From Stramonita haemastoma (Eukaryota > Mollusca > Gastropoda > Neogastropoda > Muricidae): 57,500 nt of DNA. The stretch is taken from the NCBI GenBank assembly GCA_030674155.1, contig CM060316.1:82079760-82137259 (forward strand), given 5' to 3'. A program made the translations under genes and the position numbers. Below the pieces are notes generated by a model, which saw nothing but the letters and a program-made list of their open reading frames with translations, was not told where the DNA came from and made no database searches. Shown piece by piece: positions 51,358 through 57,500 of the stretch (positions within the stretch are counted from its first letter, which is position 1; each line of letters opens with the position of its first letter).

Positions 51358-52030
51358 CCAGCCACCATGGTGCGGGAGGTGAATGTTTGGTTCTATGCTG
51401 GAAGATTTCATATTTGAATCCTCCAAGAGTCAGAAGGGTTTTTTAGACTCTGGCTGGCTCATTGTTTGAGTTTGGGCTCATTGGGAAACTGGGATCATGC
51501 ATTTGAGCTTCATCTACTTTACAGATGTTATTTTTACTGTGCTCAAATTACTAGACCAGTTCTTCAGGTATCTGTATTTTGCATAGAGTATAACCATGTC
51601 AGGTGATCTCAGAGCAAGTATACTTCCATAGCATCATCATTGTATCTTCATCAGCATTGATAACTGTGCAAAATAAGGGAAACCAGTCTCTGATTTGGTG
51701 ATTTCATTTACTCTTGATTCAATTTTCCATACACTTCTGCGCTTAAGATTATTTGTTTCAAAGCTCTTGGGGCTGGAGGTTCACAGGTGGTTGCTGGAGG
51801 GACACTGTGGAGGTCAACTCCCTGGATGGGTGTAACACACTCTGAGCCTCCATGACTTATCTACTATTGTCATCAATAGGGAGCATAGTGTTATACATAT
51901 GTTTGCTTAGAACAGGCACCACTGCACACAATGCTTGCAGTCCCATAGCGCCCTAACACTTTATGGGCTTCTTGTGGACTTTTGACCCTGAGGATGAGGA
52001 GACTGGATATGACCAAAGAAGGCGAAAAAA
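51358..52030 (+). mobile_element. Large tRNA-headed dispersed repeat (family 3), copy B
   Basis: A diverged plus-strand copy of the 34,925-35,714 repeat. The head cagccaccatggtgcgggag is decayed. The body landmarks are in the same order: ttgagcttcatctactttac, gtgctcaaattactagacca, caaagctcttggggctggag, gaacaggcaccactgcacac and tgtggacttttgaccctgag. It ends near an A-rich run at about 52,022-52,044. Confidence 0.75.
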
Positions 52031-52952
52031 AACAAAAAAAAAACGAGTATATGTGTAGTAATTTCAGAGTGAAGCCACTTTCCAAATAGGACAAGACTAG
52101 GCCTTGATCTTAGAGAAATAGAGGATTTCATGTATATTCTTTGAAAAAGTAGAAACAAAATACATGGCAAGCACAATGGTGAAATGTCTTTCTGACTTTG
52201 ATGCAGAATCATATCAAATCTCAATCTTGTATGTGTAGTTACTCTGAAGACTGCACACATGCACTTTGATACACAATTTGTTGTGAAAGAAAAACAACAG
52301 AGGTAAGATGCATGCAGAAAACTGGCAGCAGATCATAATACTGAAGAACACATGGAAAACACAGAAAGCATGCATTGCATTTGTGTAAAAAAACACTTCT
52401 TTTTTTATATAATTATGAAAACTAAAAAAAAGATTGCATTTTTGTGCTTTGTATCAGGAACACTGTCAAAAAAAATCAAACTTAATAATTATTATACATG
52501 ATGAGATTGTGAAAAAGATTGTAAAACTGCACATACCCTTGTTCAAAATTTCATTCGCAAGGAAATTAAACCAGATAAATGATAAGAAAAATTAGACATA
52601 AAAGATAGTATAACTGTGTTGTATTTCTTCAGTCAGTTATATTCACAAGAAAATTGAACCGGATACAGGCTTGTGAAAAAGATTGAAAAACTGCTTTGTA
52701 TATATTTCTTCAATCTAAATGTTATTCAGAAGTTGAAACCAAATTTGATATACAATAAGATTATGAAGAAGTTTGTAGATTTTTTTTTGCTTATTTCTTC
52801 AATCAATTATTCATGGGTAAGTCAAACCTGTTGTAAGATTGTGTAAAAGATTATAAAACTTTTTTTGATATTGCTTTAGCTCATTTTGGATTATTGACTT
52901 ACATTTATACAGAGGGTTTTTGGTGGGTTTTTTTTTTTGTTTTTTTAATACA
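52031..52952. other. Intergenic AT-rich sequence
   Basis: No gene. Loosely repeated phrases such as gattgtgaaaaagattg..aaaactg and ttcttcaatcwa recur about every 100 bases at 52,500-52,860, suggesting an old, degenerate tandem repeat. Confidence 0.55.
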
Positions 52953-52961
52953 TGAAATTAA

Positions 52962-53248
52962 AGTTAAAGTCTGTCCCGAGCCTAAGGCTCATCAGGCCAG
53001 TGCTTATCCCGGTTTCTGTGGCGTTAAGCGATTGAGACTCATAGACACACCCCTGGATAGGACGCCAGTCTATCGCAGGGTTAACCCCCAACACAAGGTT
53101 GGTGCCCCTTTTACACCTGGGTGGGGTGAGAAAATCGCCGTAAAGTGTCTTTTCCAAGGGCACAACGCCATAGCCGAAAGCTGGGATCGAACCCGCAACC
53201 TTTAGATTACAAGTCCAACACCCTAACCAGTAGACTACAGCGGCGGCT
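52962..53248 (-). mobile_element. tRNA-derived SINE, family 1, copy 3 (full length, TSD)
   Basis: A minus-strand copy with head gccgccgctgtagtctactg, B box ggttcgatccc and the same body as copies 1 and 2. The flanking duplication tgaaattaa occurs at 52,953-52,961 and 53,249-53,257 (9 bp). The left end finishes with a short AACT/AAT-type tail. Confidence 0.93.
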
Positions 53249-53257
53249 TGAAATTAA

Positions 53258-54586
53258 TACAGTAAATATGGCCAATATTTTGCTGTCTGCACAATCAGTG
53301 CTGCACATATTTATAGTATCTGTATTCTAAACAGCCAACTAAAGATATTTTGCTTACTTCCATAATCCATGTTGAATTCCATTGACTCTTCTGATGGAGT
53401 GTATGTGTTAAAACCACACTTTCATCACATAAATAGACCTTTTGTTCTTGACTTGAAGCTCACAGTGTACAACAGATTACACAGCCTAAAAATGTTATAG
53501 CTTTATCTTTGAAAAAGAAAACACGCAGAGATAGATGCTACTGCAAAACCCAGGTATGGCACAATATTGCATGATGTAAAAAAAAAAAAAAATTTTAAGG
53601 AAAAAAAAGCGCTGACTACAGTGACAAGAGAGAACCAGTCATGTAACACATGCTACTGCCAAACTCTTGACATTGTTTTATTTCCTTATTCTCAACAGGT
53701 CACAACATACAGAATATTCTATGTACACCATTTCCCATTTAATTTTTTCCAAGAATCCACTTCAGTTTCTTCAAACCACTTAACTTTTAACAGCAACAGG
53801 TTGTATGGGATTCTTCTCATGCACATATGAACTTTTGTATTTATATGTATACACCAAGAGGAAAGCCTGCACTGATTTGAACTTGGAAGACACCAAACAA
53901 TTCCCTTCCTGGTGCTGTGAAAGAAACCATGAACTCCAGTATTAGAAGTCTGCTTAACCACCAACTCAGCAATTGTAGCTGTACTCATGATTTGGACTAA
54001 TTTTCTAATCAATATCAAAATTTGATTACAAATAACACTAAAAAAATTATTTCTATTGTATCAACTGTAGTTTGCAGTTTTAGCACTTTTTACAGTGTGA
54101 TCTATATTGATTTTGTAGCTGCACTATTTTGTGGCAGCATTTAGCTGTTGTTCAGTGTTTTGTGATCAGAATATCCAGAGTCGGCTCTATGTTCCCTCAC
54201 CTCTATGTTCCCTCAGCTCTACTTTTCATATGCTTTCATATGCTTCCTCTATACCAACTCAGGGATCGTACTAAAAAGTTACTTTTTATCAATTTATTTT
54301 CTTTTGTTAATTCATTTGATTTTTGATAATGTGCTTATGTGCAAATGACAATTGCTATTTCTTGCTTTACTCGTTCTGGAAGTCAATGGGAAGGACAAAA
54401 CAATTTATTTAAATGCATAATCTCGCTTAAAACTGCAAGCAAGACTTGTGTGTAGTTATGTCTCACTGTGTAATTGGATTCCGCATACTCCTCTTTTTGT
54501 CTTTTTTTGCTGCCTCTATTTCTGTATGTATGTCTGTCCATTGGTTTGCTTCTCTCTCTCTCTCCCTCTCCCTCTCCCTCTCTTTC
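53258..54586. other. Intergenic, nothing recognised
   Basis: Non-repetitive AT-rich sequence without splice-linked ORFs or RNA signatures. A short (CT)n/(CCCTCT)n run lies at 54,551-54,583. The longest ORFs (about 100 codons) match no family I know. Confidence 0.6.
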
Positions 54587-54812
54587 ATCCTTGGGATGAG
54601 GCTATAAACTGAGGCCCTGTGTGCGAACGCACGCAGAACATCTTGCACACACAGTAAATCCTGTTCTGCTTTTCGTAAGAGTAGGCCATTGTGTGCCGGT
54701 GGGAACAGAAGACAAGATTTACAAAACTGCATACACACGGGGACTGGATGTAAAAATAAAAAAAAGCACATGAATACTTACTCCATTATCCTTAATATTA
54801 AAGAAAAATTAA
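54587..54812 (+). mobile_element. SINE family 2 fragment, copy 3
   Basis: It begins within the body, catccttgggatgaggctat, and carries gtgtgcgaacgcacgcagaa, cttttcgtaagagtaggcca, gtgtgccggtgggaacaga and the A-rich end. The tRNA-like head is missing. It matches copies 1 and 2 closely. Confidence 0.87.
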
Positions 54813-55208
54813 AACGTCATTTTCATTTTAAACTCACACTTGACTTCTGGTCAGTTTAACCATTGCTTGACAAGTCATTCAGACCATTGCTTGGTCACTG
54901 GTCACTTGGACCATTAGTTGACCTCTGGTCGTGATGTAACCTGACTTGAGGGAACATAGACATGCTCCCGAATGTCCAGGGAGTCATCAGATCATTCTCT
55001 GTCACACAGGTCAGACTCGCACATGGCATGGAAATTGTTGAAAGACCATAAAATAATAGATCTACATAACTAGGTGAGAAGGGAGCAAGTATGGCAGTTT
55101 TTTTTAAATGCTTTGCCATGTAGGCAGCCATAGTCTGAGTAAAGAGCAGCAGTAAACCCACCCAGGCCTTCCTGGCATAAGATTTCAATGAACATAAACA
55201 AGACTGAA

Positions 55209-55240
<32 letters not shown>
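54813..55240. other. Intergenic, with (CT)n run
   Basis: A triplicated phrase around accattgcttg / cattgcttggtcactggtca at 54,860-54,915 and a (CT)n array at 55,206-55,245. No gene is seen. Confidence 0.65.
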
Positions 55241-55248
<8 letters not shown>

Positions 55249-55364
55249 GGGGAATACTTCCGGCAGTTGAAATATAAACAGCTGTTGACTGATGCTCCGG
55301 ATTTAAATGTAAATATTGAGTTCCTGTGCCTTTGCCTGAGTCAGTAAAGTCACTGGAAGACATC

Positions 55365-55604
55365 ATGCCAGAGGTGGCTTTCAGTATCAGGGCCATGTGT
55401 GGCTGCTTTGTGGCCACCTTGGCACCTCGAAGTGCAATGTTCAAAAAATCATTGTACATTCCCACTTTGAAGTTGGGCAGGCTGCAGGATGGTGTCGCCG
55501 TAGGTTTGCTCCTGTACCTAGGCGTTTTTCTGCATCAGTGTGGTGATGTGGAGCTGGACCTGGACCTAGTGGAAGGAAGAACAGTCTTCGCCAAACTCAA
55601 ATGA
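55365..55604 (+). CDS. Unrecognised 79-codon ORF ending on the ORF1 start codon
   Basis: ATG at 55,365 opens a frame to TGA at 55,602-55,604; a GTG lies 13 codons upstream. The stop overlaps the ATG of ORF1 (55,601-55,603) as ATGA. The product is moderately hydrophobic (VGLLLYLGVFLHQCGD) and matches nothing I know. It may be just open 5'UTR of the LINE. Confidence 0.25.
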   Translation: MPEVAFSIRAMCGCFVATLAPRSAMFKKSLYIPTLKLGRLQDGVAVGLLLYLGVFLHQCGDVELDLDLVEGRTVFAKLK

Positions 55605-55618
55605 ACTCTGGTGCTGAT

Positions 55619-56073
55619 CTGAGGATTATTCATAGATGTCTTGGTACCAATGTTATATTAAAAGAGATGGGAGTAACAGATAGCAATCTTTGTAATTTTT
55701 ACAACTTAGAAATAGACAGTATTCGACACATGTTTTGGCAATGTACAGTTATTCAAAGGTTTTGGCAAACACTAACAGAAGCAGTGAGTGAAAGATGTAT
55801 GAATGAGTATAATTTGCACATAGCAGAGCCTTTAGCAATACTTTGATTTGACAAAAATGTATGGATTGATGGTATCTTTTATTTTATTATCCTGTTTGCT
55901 AGACAATATATATACCATTGTAAATTAAATAGAAGTAGACCTGTACTGCAGGTGTTCATCAAAAAGTTGAAAGGAAGATATTTGACGGAGGAGTACATAG
56001 CACAAAAAATGTTTACCCATAACACTTTTGCTCTTGAATGGACTCTATATAAGGCCTTGGTTAGTGATGAAAA
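55619..56073 (+). pseudogene. LINE ORF2 C-terminus with zf-RVT-like domain
   Basis: The region RCLGTNVILKEMGV to FWQCTVIQRFW matches the zinc-binding domain at the end of L1/Tx1-type ORF2 proteins, normally CxxC-H-C. Here the second Cys is Tyr (LCNFY). A stop at about 55,844-55,846 (TGA) breaks the frame before FDKNVWIDGIFYF. Only the last fifth of the protein is present. Confidence 0.82.
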
Positions 56074-56288
56074 CTAAATCTTTGAAAATCTGTTGAATGC
56101 TTTTATTTACTATAATCATGGTTTACGTTAAATGACAGAATCTACATAGAAAAAATCATACTAACCCATGTAAAATATACCATCTATATTGCGACCTCTG
56201 TAGATATGTTTGTCTGTGTCTTCTATCTCTGTTTCTCTGTCTAACTATCTCATCTTTCTTCTCGCTATAACTTAAACATATTTATGTG

Positions 56289-56290
56289 TG

Positions 56291-56328
<38 letters not shown>
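56289..56328. repeat. (GT)n microsatellite
   Basis: About 20 GT units in the 3'UTR of the nested LINE fragment. Confidence 0.95.
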
Positions 56329-56330
<2 letters not shown>

Positions 56331-56507
56331 CTCTCTTCTTCTGATTTTCCTAATTTTTTTTTATACTTTACCATATTTCATTATGCTTTGTGTGAATATT
56401 TTGCTTGCTTTTTTACATGTATATGAAAAATCGCATTTCTTGATATACAACAATGTACAACATGATAAAACTGAATAAAAATGGTTAAAACAAAAACAAA
56501 AAACAAC

Positions 56508-57213
56508 CTCTGGTGCTGGTTCTGCTTCATCATCGTCTCCTAAGATGACAACTGAGGACCCTACGCTGAAAGATGTTGTAGCAAACCTGCGGGAGCTGAC
56601 CTTCATGTTTAAGGAACTGAAGGAAGAGGTGAGGCAAGTCAAAGAGACATGCTCAGGTATTTTGAAGGAAATGGCATCCTTGAAAGAGGATGTTGAGGAA
56701 CTGAAAACCGAAAACCAAAGACTGAAAGAACAAAACAAAAAGTTGTGTGAAAAAGTAGAAATGCTGGAACGGAAGACTGACGACTTGGAGGGGCACTCTA
56801 AAAGAAACAATATCCTTTTCTATGGCATACCGAGACTGGACAATGAAACAAATGACAAATGTGAAGGACTGATTGAAGACTTACTGACTGACAAACTAGG
56901 ACTGAGTCGAGACATGGTGTTTGACAGTATCCACCGTCTGAATAGAAGCCCTAACTTGCCTATCATGGGGAGATGTGCATTCCACAGGGATAAGGTGACG
57001 GTTCTGAAGGCTAAGCACAAACTCCGTGGAAGTGATGTCTTCATTGGACGAGACTTCACTCCACGTGTGCGTGATATTATAAGAAAACTTGTTCCTTATT
57101 TAAAGGATGCCAGGAAAGATGGGAAAAGGGCGTTTATGGTCTATGACCATTTGATCATTGATGGTAACAAATTGTATTTGGAAGAAAGTCTAGATCTTAC
57201 AAGTTCCACTTAG
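56508..57213 (+). pseudogene. L1 ORF1p-like protein, N-terminus displaced by the nested insertion
   Basis: Intact from the internal Met at 56,545 (222 residues); in frame upstream it reads SGAGSASSSSPK. The coiled coil spans about residues 15-85 (KEEVRQVKETCSGILKEMAS to EMLERKTDDLEG). The RRM-like part begins KRNNILFYGIPR and includes IHRLNRSPNLPIMGRCAFHR. The C-terminal domain has IGRDFTPRVRDIIRK and YLKDARKDGKRAFMVYDHLI. Its normal start is the ATG at 55,601, giving about 236 residues without the insertion. The protein could still be made from the downstream Met. It would bind the LINE RNA as a trimeric chaperone. Confidence 0.88.
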
Positions 57214-57500
57214 CATTCTGGCTGGCCTACTTCAGAACCTAGCGCATGCGACCCTGCCTGTCTTTGTAGTTTGTCTGCAATTTCTTTCTAAGTAAAAGGG
57301 AACACATGAAAATCAGACACCGCCTACATTAAATTTTGCCCCTTCTCCTCCACGTGCAAACTGCACTGAATAATGCCTTGTCTTGTCACAGGGGCTGCTG
57401 ACACGGTAACTGTGTCAACGTTGCCAGCTGACATCACCACTCGCGTAAACTGTGTGAATTAGCTCCTGCGTTTTGATATTCAAATTTAAATGTACGAGTT
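57214..57500. other. Downstream of ORF1 to window edge
   Basis: No ORF2 start or domain is recognisable in these 287 bases. They are presumed inter-ORF or 3'UTR sequence of the LINE. Confidence 0.4.

Larger units (their letters stand above)
55617..56507 (+). mobile_element. Nested 5'-truncated LINE copy (ORF2 3' end) with 11-bp TSD
   Basis: An 891-bp insertion flanked by ctctggtgctg at 55,606-55,616 and 56,508-56,518. It starts inside the C-terminal zf-RVT-like domain (LRIIHRCLGTN, DSNLCNFYNLE, MFWQCTVIQRFW). It continues as a decayed tail (ILFARQYIYHCKLNRSRPVL) to about 56,073 and ends with a 3'UTR, an AATAAA (56,474-56,479) and an A-rich tail. It contains a (GT)n array at 56,289-56,328. 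Heavy 5' truncation plus TSD is the normal outcome of target-primed reverse transcription. Confidence 0.9.
55246..57500 (+). mobile_element. L1/Tx1-like LINE, 5' portion, interrupted by a nested LINE copy
   Basis: Plus strand: 5'UTR-like sequence, the first five codons of ORF1 (55,601-55,616), a nested insertion (55,617-56,507), the rest of ORF1 (56,508-57,213), then 287 bases to the window edge. Any ORF2 would lie beyond the window. The 5' boundary is a guess at the end of the CT array. Confidence 0.7.

Noticed and set aside
55070..55465. 131-codon minus-strand ORF
   Set aside because: It runs partly through a CT array and is antisense to the LINE 5' region, with no recognisable domain.

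Overview
This is a window of animal nuclear DNA, most likely from a lophotrochozoan and perhaps a marine gastropod mollusc. The taxonomic call is inference. It rests on a multi-exon gene with GT-AG introns, very dense (CA)n, (GA)n and (TA)n microsatellites, several non-LTR retrotransposon groups, tRNA-derived SINEs, and an encoded PP2A catalytic subunit close to those of animals in general. No bacterial, viral or organellar genes were seen.

Layout. Positions 1-32,310 are almost entirely transposable elements and satellite-like repeats. Two related two-ORF LINEs lie on the minus strand (LINE-1, about 91-6,040; LINE-3, about 20,075-26,310). A third, more distant LINE of the same general type (LINE-2) lies at about 6,917-10,965 on the minus strand. 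Between them are a CR1/L2-like fragment (13,790-15,590, minus) and an RTE-like element whose endonuclease half is inverted relative to its reverse transcriptase half (16,080-19,325). Further along are a second RTE-like ORF2 (27,455-29,475, plus), a scrap of CR1-like C-terminus (27,165-27,430, minus) and another CR1-like element (29,812-32,310, minus). Positions 10,970-13,395 hold a compound tandem repeat with a period of roughly 0.75 kb, with microsatellites inside each unit.

The single host gene recognised is the PP2A catalytic subunit (PPP2CA; mts in Drosophila). It has seven coding exons on the plus strand between 32,824 and 49,195, encodes about 311 residues, and is preceded by a promoter-like region with a perfect CRE palindrome, a CTCF-like motif and a YY1-like motif. 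Exon 3 is one base shorter than its reading frame requires. Because everything else is intact, this looks like an assembly error or a rare allele rather than an old pseudogene. The introns carry SINE copies and, in intron 2, two 1.4-kb direct repeats around a 0.9-kb segment.

Positions 49,196-57,500 contain the likely PP2A 3'UTR, further SINE and tRNA-headed repeats, and at the right edge an L1/Tx1-like LINE. The first codons of that LINE's ORF1 were interrupted by a 0.9-kb 5'-truncated LINE copy, which made an 11-bp target-site duplication.

I did not find convincing evidence of a wholly new biological system. The best leads are the PP2A exon 3 frameshift, the PP2A promoter motifs, the 1.4-kb direct repeats, the large tRNA-headed repeat, the compound satellite, and the nested or inverted retrotransposon structures.
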